Assembly: GCF_001021555.1 (NCBI RefSeq)
Contig: NZ_LDCP01000002.1
Span: forward strand, 682,001 to 746,000
DNA: 64,000 nt
Source of the DNA: Aurantiacibacter marinus
GTDB taxonomy: Bacteria; Pseudomonadota; Alphaproteobacteria; Sphingomonadales; Sphingomonadaceae
Direction: 5' to 3'
Shown: one piece after another, positions 52,741 through 62,311 of the stretch
How the letters are laid out: each line of letters opens with the position of its first letter
Position numbering within the stretch: the stretch's first letter is position 1
The notes under the pieces: generated by a model
Databases searched by the model: none
What the model was told of the DNA's origin: nothing
The model's input: only the letters and a program-made list of their open reading frames with translations
Program-made: the position numbers and the translations under genes

Positions 52741-54791
52741 CTTCCCGCACGCTCTGCCAGCATGTCTGCTGTAAGTACTTGCGGCAATTGCTCTCCCTCA
52801 CTGCCTGCTGGGTACCAGACATACAGCGGCACACCTGCAACGCCCCATCGCTCAAGATAACGCGTGATTGCGGGATCGGCGCGGGTCCAGTCGCCGCGCA
52901 TGGTTATAACCCCTGCATCGTCAAATACAGCGCGTGTCGACTCGCGTTCAATGGCGATGCTTTCGTTGACCTTGCAACTGACACACCAATCGGCAGTGAA
53001 CCACAGAAACACAGGCTGACCAGTCGCACGGGCATTCGCCAAGGCCGCTTCGCTGTAAGGAACGGGATCGAGCAGGCTTTGGGCAGAAGCAGCGGCTTGC
53101 TGCTCTACACGAAATGGCAGAGCCACGATGAAATAGATCGGAATAATGACAAGCAGTGCCTGCATCGGGCGCGTTGCACGCAGCCGTGACGCCAACAGAA
53201 TGGCGAGTGTCACCCCTGCTCCCACAGCGGTAAACGCAAAATGCATGCCGCCCAGCCGCCATGCCAGCCAAACCAGGGCGAGCGCAGTCAGTCCCATCGG
53301 CACGGCCATTACGCGGCGGAAAGTTTCCATCCAGGCACCCGGCTTTGGCAGCCGGCTGCGCAGCGCGGGAATGTAGCCGAGCAGCAGAAACGGCAGCGCC
53401 AGCCCTAAACCCAATGCTGCAAACAACAGCAAAGCCTGCGGAACGGGCAATAACAGCGCGGCTCCAAGTGCGGCCGCCATGAACGGCCCGGTGCACGGCG
53501 TCGCAACCACTGCTGCCAGAAGTCCGGTGGCGAAGGCCCCGCCCTGCCCGCCGGTGCGGATCGGCAGCATCGGCAATTCAAAAAATCCGGCAAGATTGGC
53601 GGTGATGAGCGTCGCCAGCACCAGCAGGCCTGCCACGACAAGCGGCTGTTGTAGCTGGAATGCCCAGCCAACTTGTTCCCCCGCTGCGCGCAATGCCAGC
53701 ATCAGTGCGCCCAGGGCAAGCACGGCCAGCATTACGCCTGCGGTGTAGGCCAATCCTTCGCGCCGCGCCTGCGCCTCGCTTTCGCCGGCGCGTACAAGCG
53801 TCAGCGCCTTCAGGCTCAGGATCGGGAACACGCAGGGCATAAGGTTCAGCAGCAATCCGCCCAGTAATGCGCCGCCAATCAGCAGCAGGAGCGGAGTGTC
53901 GGTGCCGCTGCTTCGCAAAGGCGTGCCGCCCATGGGCACATTCCCGGAGACAGCTTCGAATTGTACGCCCTCACCTTCATCGCCAAATGCCAAAATGCCG
54001 GAGATGAGATCTGCCTCATTCCGCAAACCGCCCCGCGCGATTTCGGTTACGAGCATGTCTCCATCACGGTAGAAGGTCTGCTCGGCTGCGTAATCGACCA
54101 GGTCAGGCTGCGCGATGAAGACATGCGGGTTGGTGATCATCAGGCTTTCAGGAACAGGTATCGCAATCCGGATCCGTTCCTGCGTCGTGGCGAAAGCGCC
54201 CGTCTGATCAAGCAGCGGCGGAATAGCGGCGCGATGGGCATCAAACTGCGTGCTCTGGGCTTCGCTGGATTGCGGGAATCGCAAGGTGAGAGTCGCACGT
54301 TCCGGTACGCACAGTTCGTCCGAACAGGCCAGCCACTGTGCATCCAGCATGATCGGCGTGATGTTCATCACACCGGCACTGGTGGGAACTTTGATCGGGA
54401 TCAGAACCGCATAATCGCTTTTGTAAGCGTGGTTCACGATGCCGAAAAGTTCGAGAATGGACGGGACGGGATATTGCGGCTCCCCCGCCTCCCAACCTTC
54501 GGGCAATGCCCAGTCCAGCTCCATTCCCAACCCTGCATCACCGGGGTTGGACCAATAGCCGTGCCAGCCATCCTGCGGCCGAAAACGCAGCGCGGCGGTC
54601 AGCGTCTCGCCCGGCTGCGGCGGGGTTTCCGCCACAAGGTCCGCGGCGATGTAATTTGTGTCTTGCGCTTGAACGGCTGCGGGCACAATCATGGTCGCAA
54701 CCAGCGCAGCAGCCCACAGCAGGACCACCGGCAGAAGATACCGTATACGCCAGAGGCCAAAGGTAGGTGTTGCCTGCATTACGCGCTCCAC
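52737..54791 (-). CDS. dsbD: Thiol:disulfide interchange protein DsbD-like
   Basis: 684 residues (start at 54791 or the ATG at 54779). The N-terminal periplasmic domain has CSDELCVPERATLTL (the DsbD-alpha cysteines). The membrane domain has eight or so helices with the LLNLMPCVFPILSLKAL and VVATPCTGPFMAAALGAAL cysteines. The C-terminal thioredoxin domain has FTADWCVSCKVNESIAI. It passes reducing power from cytoplasmic thioredoxin to periplasmic proteins. The order of three domains matches DsbD/ScsB-type proteins. Its start faces the ubiH-like gene head to head. Confidence 0.92.
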   Translation of the reverse strand: MERVMQATPTFGLWRIRYLLPVVLLWAAALVATMIVPAAVQAQDTNYIAADLVAETPPQPGETLTAALRFRPQDGWHGYWSNPGDAGLGMELDWALPEGWEAGEPQYPVPSILELFGIVNHAYKSDYAVLIPIKVPTSAGVMNITPIMLDAQWLACSDELCVPERATLTLRFPQSSEAQSTQFDAHRAAIPPLLDQTGAFATTQERIRIAIPVPESLMITNPHVFIAQPDLVDYAAEQTFYRDGDMLVTEIARGGLRNEADLISGILAFGDEGEGVQFEAVSGNVPMGGTPLRSSGTDTPLLLLIGGALLGGLLLNLMPCVFPILSLKALTLVRAGESEAQARREGLAYTAGVMLAVLALGALMLALRAAGEQVGWAFQLQQPLVVAGLLVLATLITANLAGFFELPMLPIRTGGQGGAFATGLLAAVVATPCTGPFMAAALGAALLLPVPQALLLFAALGLGLALPFLLLGYIPALRSRLPKPGAWMETFRRVMAVPMGLTALALVWLAWRLGGMHFAFTAVGAGVTLAILLASRLRATRPMQALLVIIPIYFIVALPFRVEQQAAASAQSLLDPVPYSEAALANARATGQPVFLWFTADWCVSCKVNESIAIERESTRAVFDDAGVITMRGDWTRADPAITRYLERWGVAGVPLYVWYPAGSEGEQLPQVLTADMLAERAGS

Positions 54792-54806
54792 CTAGGAGCG
54801 AGGGCG

Positions 54807-56021
54807 ATGGCAGACAAGCGTGAACTCCTTATCCTCGGCGGCGGCCTTGTTGGCATGACGCTGGCACTAGCGGCGGCGAAAAAAGGCATTTCCAGCCACG
54901 TGGTCGACCGTGCCGATCCGGCAGACCTTCTGGCAGAAGGCTTCGACGGCCGCGCTACGGCGGTTTCCACTGCGAGCTGGAACCTGTTCAAGAACATTGG
55001 TCTGGCCGACCAACTTGAACCGCATGGCTGCAGAATTGAAAATATCGCGGTGACCGATGCAATGCGTCCGGGCCGGATTGATTTCCAGCCGGAAGAACAC
55101 GAAGGCACGCTGGGCAGGATGTTCGCCAATCGCCAGTTGCGCCTCGCGTTGTTTGATGCGGCGAAGGATGAAAAGCTGATCAACTGGCATGCCAAGACCA
55201 ATGTCGTGGCGCGTCATCGCGGCGAACATGGAGTTTCCGTCACGCTGGAGGACGGCACCGTTCTGGAAGCGAGCCTCATGGTTGCAGCCGAAGGGCGCGG
55301 TTCACCCACGCGCGACGATGCAGGCATTTCGCTCGCCAAATGGGATTACAGCCACCGCGCGGTTATTCAGGGCCTGATCCATGAAAAACCGCATGAAGGT
55401 GTGGCGTGGGAAATCTTTTATCCTGCTGGTCCTTTTGCGCTGCTGCCATTGTTGGACGACGATCAGGGCAATCACCGCTCCGCGCTCGTCTGGACGATCG
55501 CGGAAGATGATGCAGAAGCTGTGCTGAAGCTTGGCCCGCGCGGGTTTTTGGCTGAAGTCGAAAAGCGGATGGACGGGCTTTACGGGACACTCAGGCTGGA
55601 CGGGACACGCAGTTCATGGCCGCTGGGCTTCCATCACACCGCAAAGATAGTGGACAATCGGCTCGCGCTGGCAGGTGATGCGGCGCATGGGATTCACCCG
55701 ATTGCGGGACAGGGTTTCAACCTGGGCCTGCGCGATGTCGGCGCGCTGGTAGAAGTTATCGCAGACGGAATGCGTATCGGGCTGGAACCGGGCGATCCGC
55801 AGGTTCTGGCGCGTTACGAAAAATGGCGCGGACTTGATGCCTTTATGGTCGCGCTGGCGACCGATGGGCTGACACGCCTGTTCGGCATTCCGGGCAAGGC
55901 GCCAAGCGCGCTTCGCCGTCTTGGCATGGCAGGCGTGCAGCGCATGCCCGCGCTCAAACGCTGGTTCATGGATGAAGCCCGCGGGATGAGCGGCGATCTA
56001 CCCGAATTGCTGAAAGGCTAA
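54807..56021 (+). CDS. UbiH/UbiF/VisC-type FAD-dependent monooxygenase
   Basis: 404 residues. FAD is bound by LLILGGGLVGMTLALAAAKK near 7-26 (GxGxxG) and GDAAHGIHPIAGQGFNLGLRDVGAL near 290-315 (GD and the ribityl motif). MFANRQLRLALFDAA follows the family pattern. Most likely a ubiquinone-pathway hydroxylase; which ring carbon cannot be told. I chose ATG 54807 (MADKRELLILGG), 15 bases after the dsbD start on the other strand. The frame extends upstream to 53961, but that part lies inside dsbD. Confidence 0.88.
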   Translation: MADKRELLILGGGLVGMTLALAAAKKGISSHVVDRADPADLLAEGFDGRATAVSTASWNLFKNIGLADQLEPHGCRIENIAVTDAMRPGRIDFQPEEHEGTLGRMFANRQLRLALFDAAKDEKLINWHAKTNVVARHRGEHGVSVTLEDGTVLEASLMVAAEGRGSPTRDDAGISLAKWDYSHRAVIQGLIHEKPHEGVAWEIFYPAGPFALLPLLDDDQGNHRSALVWTIAEDDAEAVLKLGPRGFLAEVEKRMDGLYGTLRLDGTRSSWPLGFHHTAKIVDNRLALAGDAAHGIHPIAGQGFNLGLRDVGALVEVIADGMRIGLEPGDPQVLARYEKWRGLDAFMVALATDGLTRLFGIPGKAPSALRRLGMAGVQRMPALKRWFMDEARGMSGDLPELLKG

Positions 56022-56977
56022 CCCGCAGGCCTGCCGCGTTCATTGCCTGCCGGGCTGCGCTGTTCAACTGCCTGACCTTCACCATCGCGCAATTCACGCG
56101 GATCCAGGACGGCGGCTGTCTCCAGCGTTTCAAGGGCGCGCTGAGCAGCGGCGTAACGTTCGGCCGCGTCGATCCAGTCCTGGGCTGCCACCGCATTAGG
56201 CAAATTGCGCACTTCGGTTACTGCCGGTTCAATCTGGCCTGTCTGGAGAAACATCCGTGCGCGTTCCAGCCGGCGTTCGGCAACAGGCGATGCAGTATCT
56301 TCCCGCCGCACCACAAACACCTCCGACAGCTCACGCCCGATCCGGGTGAACACGCCTTCGTCCGCCGGAGCATCCGTCAGGGTCGGTGCCAGACCTTCAA
56401 GCTGGGCGACCAATTGCGAAAGTGTGATGGGTGATTGCGCTGCATCGATCACGGTCTGGACAGCGTTGGGGCGATCTTCGCCGAACCGCAACCGCAACTG
56501 GTCTGCCAGATAGCCAAGCGGTGTACCCCGTTCAATTGCACGGCGGCTGGCGAAGGCAATCAGCAGCGCTTCGGCGCGGGCAGCATTTCCGGCAGCGGCC
56601 TGTGATTGCAGGTCAAGCTGGGTAAGGCGCTGCTCCATCGCAACAATGCGGCTGTCGAGGCCGCCTTGCTGCTCCACAACCTGCTCTACCTGCTCAACCG
56701 CCTGACGCGCCTCTTCGGCTGCGCCTTCGGGCGATGGCGCGGGCGTTGGTTCGGAAGGGTCTATTTCGCGGTTGGCAAGCGTCACTGCAGCTTCATCGCT
56801 GGCTTGCCGGGTTTCGGTACGAACTGTGAAAAGCCCGGACAGGCTATCACTGTTTCCCAGCACCCACATCGCCGCCAAGCCCAACAGAAAAGCAGCACCC
56901 ACTGCGATCAAAATCAGTCGCAGTTGTGGCTTTTGCTGCCCCGCATCCGCGGGCGTGAAATCGTAACCTTGCTCCAT
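56018..56977 (-). CDS. Mic60/mitofilin-like inner-membrane protein
   Basis: 319 residues from ATG 56977 (MEQGYDFTPADAG); the longer frame to 57232 overlaps hemD. One N-terminal membrane helix (LILIAVGAAFLLGLAAMWVL) is followed by a coiled-coil rich region (about 85-140: EEARQAVEQVEQVVEQQGG, VAMEQRLTQLDLQSQ) and a C-terminal helical domain (about 145-300) with FASRRAIERGTPLGYLADQL. The order hemC-hemD-this gene is the hallmark of alphaproteobacterial Mic60, which bends inner membranes, as its mitochondrial homologue does at cristae junctions. Sequence alone would only say helix plus coiled coil. Confidence 0.75.
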   Translation of the reverse strand: MEQGYDFTPADAGQQKPQLRLILIAVGAAFLLGLAAMWVLGNSDSLSGLFTVRTETRQASDEAAVTLANREIDPSEPTPAPSPEGAAEEARQAVEQVEQVVEQQGGLDSRIVAMEQRLTQLDLQSQAAAGNAARAEALLIAFASRRAIERGTPLGYLADQLRLRFGEDRPNAVQTVIDAAQSPITLSQLVAQLEGLAPTLTDAPADEGVFTRIGRELSEVFVVRREDTASPVAERRLERARMFLQTGQIEPAVTEVRNLPNAVAAQDWIDAAERYAAAQRALETLETAAVLDPRELRDGEGQAVEQRSPAGNERGRPAG

Positions 56978-57035
56978 ACCGTCCTTCTGCAAGCAAACCA
57001 TGGCGTGTCGCACCGCCTGCATTTGAGGTTTTACA

Positions 57036-57707
57036 TTAATGGCACATGTCGCGCGCCAACGCCAACAAGGCCGCATCATCGGGCTGTGGAGCAGATTGCA
57101 GATCACGCCAGCCTCTGCCCGCAGCATCCGCGACGCGCGGCCCAATACAGGCAAGCGCGATCCGCGCCTTGTCCAGCCCGCGCCGGTCGCATTCACTGGC
57201 GAAATGCCGTGCCGCAGCGGCGGAATGGACAATCACCAGCGGATCAGAAGCACGCAAGCTTACTTCATCACTGCCAGACAGGGGCAAGGCGCGCACATCA
57301 TAAACTGCCCGCGTGACCGTGGTGATCCCATCCGGCAGATCGAGCGGAACATGCTCTGATCCCGCCAATCGAAGGAACCGCATTTCGCCGTTTACGGAAT
57401 CGATTACGGATTGAAGTCCGCCCGATCCGGTTTGGGCGACAGTAAACCCCGCATCGCGCGCGGCGGCAGCAGTAGCTTCTCCCACGGCATAGACAGGCAG
57501 CTCCAGCAGCTTTTCCAACGCGGCACCGCCGTGGCGAATGGCATTGGCGCTGCCGAGCAACAAGGCATCGAATTCGGCCGGATCCGGCATGTCCCAAGCC
57601 ATTGGCACGACTTCAAACAGCGGCCTGCCGAGCACTGCCATGTTCAAGTCGCGCGCCGCCTGCAACGTTGACTGCAGACCGGGTTCCGGGCGAATTGCAA
57701 AGATCAT
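57036..57707 (-). CDS. hemD: Uroporphyrinogen-III synthase
   Basis: Cyclises hydroxymethylbilane with ring inversion. 223 residues, low sequence conservation as usual for HemD. Supported by MIFAIRPEPGLQSTLQAARDL at the start, a DALLLGSANAIRHG strand-turn, AVGEATAAAARDAGF and the second-domain LVIVHSAAAARHFA. Its ATG overlaps the hemC stop (GTGA/ATGA style, 57704-57707), so both are coupled. It is followed after 58 bases by the Mic60-like gene. Confidence 0.88.
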   Translation of the reverse strand: MIFAIRPEPGLQSTLQAARDLNMAVLGRPLFEVVPMAWDMPDPAEFDALLLGSANAIRHGGAALEKLLELPVYAVGEATAAAARDAGFTVAQTGSGGLQSVIDSVNGEMRFLRLAGSEHVPLDLPDGITTVTRAVYDVRALPLSGSDEVSLRASDPLVIVHSAAAARHFASECDRRGLDKARIALACIGPRVADAAGRGWRDLQSAPQPDDAALLALARDMCH

Positions 57708-58633
57708 TGCGGGCCGCCGAATACGGCACGAATGGCCGGAGTAGCACTTTCAAGAAGCTGGGCGGCAAGCTGTGCAGGAGCAGCAAGGTCTCCAGCCGCA
57801 AATTGCGCGCTAGCCTCGACCCGTTCTGCGCCGTCCATGCTGAAGATCGCCGCGCGCATCGTCAGTTCGCCATCCTTGTGGTCGCACAGAACCGCGATGG
57901 GTGAATGGCAATTGCCGCCCAGCGCCAGCAACAAGGCGCGCTCTGCCATTACCTCGGCGTAGCTGGGGGCGTGATTGATCGGAGCGAGCAATTCCTGGAT
58001 AGCGGCATCATTCGTACGGCATTCCAGTGCAATCGCGCCTTGCGCCGGAGCCGGCAGCCAGTCGTTCTGGTCAAGCGGGTGACCGACAGCGTCCTCGCCA
58101 AGGCGGACAAGCCCCGCGGCGGCAAGGAAAGTTGCGTCGGCCTCGCCCGCAGCCAGCTTGCCCAGCCGCGTGGCAACATTGCCGCGAAAGGTCACGACTT
58201 TGCAATCTGGCCGGATGTGCAGCAGCTGCGCGGCACGGCGCGGTGCGCTGGTCCCGACAATTGCCCCTTGCGCCAGCGCCGCAATACTATCTGCACCGAT
58301 CAACCGGTCGCGTTTGTCTGCGCGGGGAAGGATAGCGGTTAGCAGAAGGCTTTCGGGCCGCACCGTTTCCACGTCCTTCAGCGAATGCACCGATGCATCG
58401 ATCAGCCCGTCCGCCAGCCACGCGTCGAGTTCCTTGGTCCACAACGCCTTGCCGCCAATTTCGGACAGCGGACGGTCCAGCACCTTGTCCCCGCTGGCAA
58501 CAACGGACACCAGTTCGACGGCTTCTTCGGGCCAGCCATGGGCTTCGCACAGGCGGCGGCGGGTCTCTTCGGCCTGCGCCATGGCAAGGGGAGAGCGGCG
58601 AGTTCCAAGTTTCAGGAGTGGATATTCAGACAT
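57704..58633 (-). CDS. hemC: Porphobilinogen deaminase (hydroxymethylbilane synthase)
   Basis: Polymerises four porphobilinogens into hydroxymethylbilane. 309 residues. LKLGTRRSPLAMAQAEETRR opens the protein, and HSLKDVETVRP and GTSAPRRAAQLLHIRPD are family motifs. The dipyrromethane cofactor cysteine is in LLALGGNCHSPIAV near residue 240. Divergent from tsaD, with 44 bases between starts, so their promoters must be overlapping. hemD follows with a 4-base overlap. Confidence 0.97.
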   Translation of the reverse strand: MSEYPLLKLGTRRSPLAMAQAEETRRRLCEAHGWPEEAVELVSVVASGDKVLDRPLSEIGGKALWTKELDAWLADGLIDASVHSLKDVETVRPESLLLTAILPRADKRDRLIGADSIAALAQGAIVGTSAPRRAAQLLHIRPDCKVVTFRGNVATRLGKLAAGEADATFLAAAGLVRLGEDAVGHPLDQNDWLPAPAQGAIALECRTNDAAIQELLAPINHAPSYAEVMAERALLLALGGNCHSPIAVLCDHKDGELTMRAAIFSMDGAERVEASAQFAAGDLAAPAQLAAQLLESATPAIRAVFGGPQ

Positions 58634-58677
58634 CGGTTTGCTTGCCCTAGCGAGCAGGACGGCTAAGGGAAAGTGCC

Positions 58678-59715
58678 ATGACGCTGGTCCTCGGCATAGA
58701 AAGTTCCTGCGACGAAACCGCAGCTGCCCTTGTTACGGGCAAGCGCGTGATCGTGGCACAGGCAATCGCCAGTCAAGAAGCGGAACATGCGCCCTATGGC
58801 GGCGTGGTGCCGGAAATCGCTGCGCGCGCCCACGCCGAAAGGCTCGCCCCGCTAATCGAGAAAGTCTTGCAAGAGGCCGACGTGCAGTTGGCCGATTGCG
58901 ATGCCATCGCCGCCACCGCCGGTCCGGGCCTGATCGGCGGAGTGATTGTAGGGCTGGTCACGGCCAAGGCGCTGGCCATGGCAACGGGCAAGCCGCTGCT
59001 GGCAATCAATCACCTCGAAGGGCACGCATTGTCCCCGCGTCTGGCCGACGCCTCTCTGGAATTTCCCTATGCGCTGCTGCTGGTAAGCGGCGGACATTGC
59101 CAGATCCTGCGTGTAGAAGGCGTGGGCAAATACCAGCGGCTAGCCACCACAATCGACGATGCGCTGGGCGAAGCTTTCGACAAGACCGCCAAGATCCTCG
59201 GCCTCGGCTATCCCGGCGGGCCAGCAGTTGAAAAGCTGGCTTTGCAAGGCGATCCGGCTGCAGTTCCGCTTCCCCGGCCCCTGAAAGGCAGCAAGGAACC
59301 GCACTTCAGCTTTGCCGGACTGAAAAGCGCAGTGTGGCGGGCCCACCAGTCGGATGAACATGCCGATGCCGATCTTGCCGCCAGTTTCCAACAGGCCGCG
59401 CTTGATTGCATCATCGACCGGACCCGGCGCGCGCTAGGCAGGATGGAACCTGTGACTGCGCTGGTCATGGCGGGCGGAGTTGCGGCCAATCAAACGATCC
59501 GCGGCGGGCTGGAACAGCTGGCAAGCGAGTTTGATCTACCATTCACCGCTCCGCCGCTCGCCCTCTGTACGGATAATGCCGCGATGATCGCATGGGCAGG
59601 AATTGAACGCTTGGCAGCAGGCTTCGATGCCGATCCACTCGACCTCAAAGCAAGGCCGCGCTGGCCGCTTGATCCGGATGCAGCACCCGCCCGCGGTGCA
59701 GGAGTGAAAGCATGA
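58678..59715 (+). CDS. tsaD: tRNA N6-threonylcarbamoyladenosine transferase
   Basis: TsaD (Kae1/YgjD) transfers the threonylcarbamoyl group to A37 of ANN-decoding tRNAs. 345 residues. [16 protein letters not shown] opens it, [13 protein letters not shown] and [15 protein letters not shown] hold the metal-binding histidines, [13 protein letters not shown] and [20 protein letters not shown] follow, and [20 protein letters not shown] closes the fold. It is coupled to gpsA (ATGA overlap 59712-59715). Confidence 0.98.
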   Translation: MTLVLGIESSCDETAAALVTGKRVIVAQAIASQEAEHAPYGGVVPEIAARAHAERLAPLIEKVLQEADVQLADCDAIAATAGPGLIGGVIVGLVTAKALAMATGKPLLAINHLEGHALSPRLADASLEFPYALLLVSGGHCQILRVEGVGKYQRLATTIDDALGEAFDKTAKILGLGYPGGPAVEKLALQGDPAAVPLPRPLKGSKEPHFSFAGLKSAVWRAHQSDEHADADLAASFQQAALDCIIDRTRRALGRMEPVTALVMAGGVAANQTIRGGLEQLASEFDLPFTAPPLALCTDNAAMIAWAGIERLAAGFDADPLDLKARPRWPLDPDAAPARGAGVKA

Positions 59716-60719
59716 TTGAAAGCACTGGTGAACCTTCCATCGGAGTTGTCGGCGCAGGCGCATGGGGTACAGCTCTGGCGCAGGCGCTCGCCTCGGACGG
59801 GCGAGCGGTAAAGCTCTGGGCGCTGGAAGATGGCCTTGCCGAGGCAATTAATGCCACGCACCGCAACGACCTTTATCTTCCTTCCGCCGCGCTTTCCGAA
59901 ACAATCGAAGCGACCGGCGAACTGAGCGTAATGTCGAATTGCGACATATTGCTGCTGGTCACTCCGGCGCAGCATATGGGCTCCACGCTGGAACGGATGA
60001 ACAATTATCCGCGCGATCTGGTGCTGTGTTCCAAAGGCATAGAGGCCAGCAGCGGACGCATGATGCAGGAAGTCGCACATGATGCTGCACCCGGCAGCGA
60101 CATAGCAGTGCTTTCCGGACCCACATTTGCGCATGAAGTGGCAGCGGGCCTGCCTTGCGCGGTCACGCTGGCATGCGGCGGCGGCGAAGCGCAGTGGGAC
60201 CGGATCAGCCCCGCCATCGCGCGGCAGAATTTACGGCCTTATTATTCAGACGATGTGATCGGCGCAGAAGTGGGCGGCGCGGTGAAGAACGTGCTCGCCA
60301 TCGCCTGCGGCGTGGTGGACGGGCTGGGACTTGGCCAGAACGCCCGCAACGCGCTGATCACACGCGGCTTTGCCGAAATGCTGCGCTTTGGCGTGGCGCT
60401 GGGCGGCAAGCCTGAAACGCTGAACGGCCTGTGCGGACTGGGTGATCTGGTACTGACATGCTCCTCCACCTCCAGCCGCAATTTCTCGCTCGGCAAGGCA
60501 CTGGGCGAAGGGATGAGCGCGGATGGAGCTCTCGCCGATAAACGCACAGTAGCCGAAGGCGCGCACACAGCGCCGGTGCTGCGCGATATTGCCCGCGCGC
60601 GGGGCGTGCAGATGCCGATTGTCGAGGCGGTAAACCATCTGCTGGAAGGCCGCAGCGCGCCTGATGTCGTCGCCGAATTGCTCGCCCGTCCGCTGAAAGC
60701 AGAGGGCCTTTCGCGTTGA
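59712..60719 (+). CDS. gpsA: Glycerol-3-phosphate dehydrogenase [NAD(P)+]
   Basis: Reduces dihydroxyacetone phosphate to sn-glycerol 3-phosphate for phospholipid synthesis. 335 residues. The nucleotide site is [18 protein letters not shown] near 12-29. [30 protein letters not shown]-like [19 protein letters not shown] (with the catalytic Lys), [14 protein letters not shown] and [13 protein letters not shown] are family signatures. Its stop overlaps the flippase TTG start (TTGA). Confidence 0.97.
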   Translation: MIESTGEPSIGVVGAGAWGTALAQALASDGRAVKLWALEDGLAEAINATHRNDLYLPSAALSETIEATGELSVMSNCDILLLVTPAQHMGSTLERMNNYPRDLVLCSKGIEASSGRMMQEVAHDAAPGSDIAVLSGPTFAHEVAAGLPCAVTLACGGGEAQWDRISPAIARQNLRPYYSDDVIGAEVGGAVKNVLAIACGVVDGLGLGQNARNALITRGFAEMLRFGVALGGKPETLNGLCGLGDLVLTCSSTSSRNFSLGKALGEGMSADGALADKRTVAEGAHTAPVLRDIARARGVQMPIVEAVNHLLEGRSAPDVVAELLARPLKAEGLSR

Positions 60720-62248
60720 GCGGAAACGCTCCTGAACAAATCCCGCCGGACGAAGAGCGCGAGGATATGAATGCGCTCGTCAAAGGCGGTCGCACCAATA
60801 CTCTTGGCTTTGTCCTTCGCCTGATTGGCGGCATTCCTTTTCTGTTTATCGGATACCGGCTTTACGGGGTCGAGGAAATGGGCCGCTTTGCCTCGGCAGT
60901 CGTGGTTATCGAACTGTTCGCGCTCATCTGTGCATTGGGCGAGAAACGTGGACTGGCCCAGCGGCTGACCCAAGCGGCAAACGAGGACGGCCCGAAACGG
61001 ACCAACCTGATCTACGATGCGATGTTCGCTTCTCTGGTGATGTCCGCAATCATCGTGACGCTGCTGGCCATCTTTCCTTACCCGATCTTTCCCAACGGGA
61101 CGAGCGGGCGCTGGGATATGCTAATCATCGGCGCGATCCCTGCCTTTGCACTTACCGAGATTTTGCTGGCAGCACAGGCTTACCGTTTCGATATCGCTAC
61201 CACCGTGCGCGCCCGCGCTGTCGTGGAGCCGTGGATGCGCTCTATTGCCGTGGTGGCTTTCTTCTTCATTCCCGCATTGCGCGATGGCGGTGTGGCGCTG
61301 GCTTATCTGGCAGCGGTCTATGCTGCCCTGCTGACAGCGGCCTGGTCATTCCTGCGCACTTATGGCCCGCCAAAAGGCTGGCGGCCGCGCCCGCAATATC
61401 TGGTGCGGCTGGTTGGCCAGGCTTTTCCGCTTGCCGGAGCGGATGTGATAGAGCGCGGTACGCGGCTGATGGACGTGTTCCTGCTTGGTCTGTTCACTTC
61501 GCCTACGGCGGTGGGCATTTACTACTTCGCCAAGGAAATCGCCAGCCTGCCGCAAAAACTGAAAACCAGTTTCGAACCGGTGCTTTCGCCCGTCATCACC
61601 AAGAATTTGAAGACTGGAAACTACGCCGCCATCGCCAGCCAGGTGCAGCAGGTCGGCTTCTGGATCATCGCGCTACAACTGGGCATTGCGCTAGCGCTGG
61701 CAATACCCGGCGAAGCGGTAATGGGTCTTGGCGGACCGGCAATTGTCGGCGGTACTGCCGCGCTTGCGCTGTTGCTGATCGCAGAGGCTGTGGCGTCGAT
61801 GGCGGTCGTGTCCGAAGGCGTGCTGGTTTACATCGCCAAGAAGCGCAATCTGGGCATATCCATTACGGTGATCGTCTTGCAGGCCGTGCTGACCGTGTCG
61901 TTTATCCTGCTCGCCCGGCATTGGGGTATGGACGAGGGTTATCTTGCAGGCGGGGCCGCAATGGCGCTGCTGCTCGCGCTTGGTTTTTCCAGCCTGATAA
62001 AGGCGCTGCTCCTGAAATCTTTGCTCCAGGCCCCGGTCGGAAATCTGCGATGGGCGCTGGTCTGGGCGACCGGCGCTGCCGTGCTGATGGGGCAAGCTGC
62101 GATCCTGCTGCCGGAATGGGCCGAACTGGTGTTTGGCATACCCGCGATCATAGCCGTTTATGGCTGGATTATCTGGACGCGCGGATTCGGTCCGGAAGAC
62201 CGGTTATTGTTCAGGAAAAGCAACAAGCTGGACGAGCAAAGTGGCTGA
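60716..62248 (+). CDS. Polysaccharide flippase-like (MATE/Wzx-type) membrane protein
   Basis: 510 residues with about fourteen hydrophobic segments, for instance LGFVLRLIGGIPFLFIGYRL, AIIVTLLAIFPYPIF, GVALAYLAAVYAALLTAAW, AVGIYYFAKEIASLPQKL and LLLIAEAVASMAVVSEGVL. This fits the oligosaccharide-lipid flippase (PST/MVF) group. Basic residues sit in interior loops. It starts with TTG 60716 (overlapping the gpsA stop) and reads [17 protein letters not shown], an acidic cytoplasmic tail. The lipid-linked sugar it moves is not known; no glycosyltransferases are nearby. Confidence 0.82.
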   Translation: MSGNAPEQIPPDEEREDMNALVKGGRTNTLGFVLRLIGGIPFLFIGYRLYGVEEMGRFASAVVVIELFALICALGEKRGLAQRLTQAANEDGPKRTNLIYDAMFASLVMSAIIVTLLAIFPYPIFPNGTSGRWDMLIIGAIPAFALTEILLAAQAYRFDIATTVRARAVVEPWMRSIAVVAFFFIPALRDGGVALAYLAAVYAALLTAAWSFLRTYGPPKGWRPRPQYLVRLVGQAFPLAGADVIERGTRLMDVFLLGLFTSPTAVGIYYFAKEIASLPQKLKTSFEPVLSPVITKNLKTGNYAAIASQVQQVGFWIIALQLGIALALAIPGEAVMGLGGPAIVGGTAALALLLIAEAVASMAVVSEGVLVYIAKKRNLGISITVIVLQAVLTVSFILLARHWGMDEGYLAGGAAMALLLALGFSSLIKALLLKSLLQAPVGNLRWALVWATGAAVLMGQAAILLPEWAELVFGIPAIIAVYGWIIWTRGFGPEDRLLFRKSNKLDEQSG

Positions 62249-62311
62249 TCGCCATTCACAAACGGTTCACCGCTGCGCAGCGAACGTGCGCGCCTACAGT
62301 GGGAGGACTTT

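Noticed and set aside
53961-54806. N-terminal extension of the UbiH-like frame back to 53961
   Set aside because: It lies wholly on the opposite strand of dsbD, lacks protein-like character, and ATG 54807 begins exactly at the FAD motif with a normal N-terminus.
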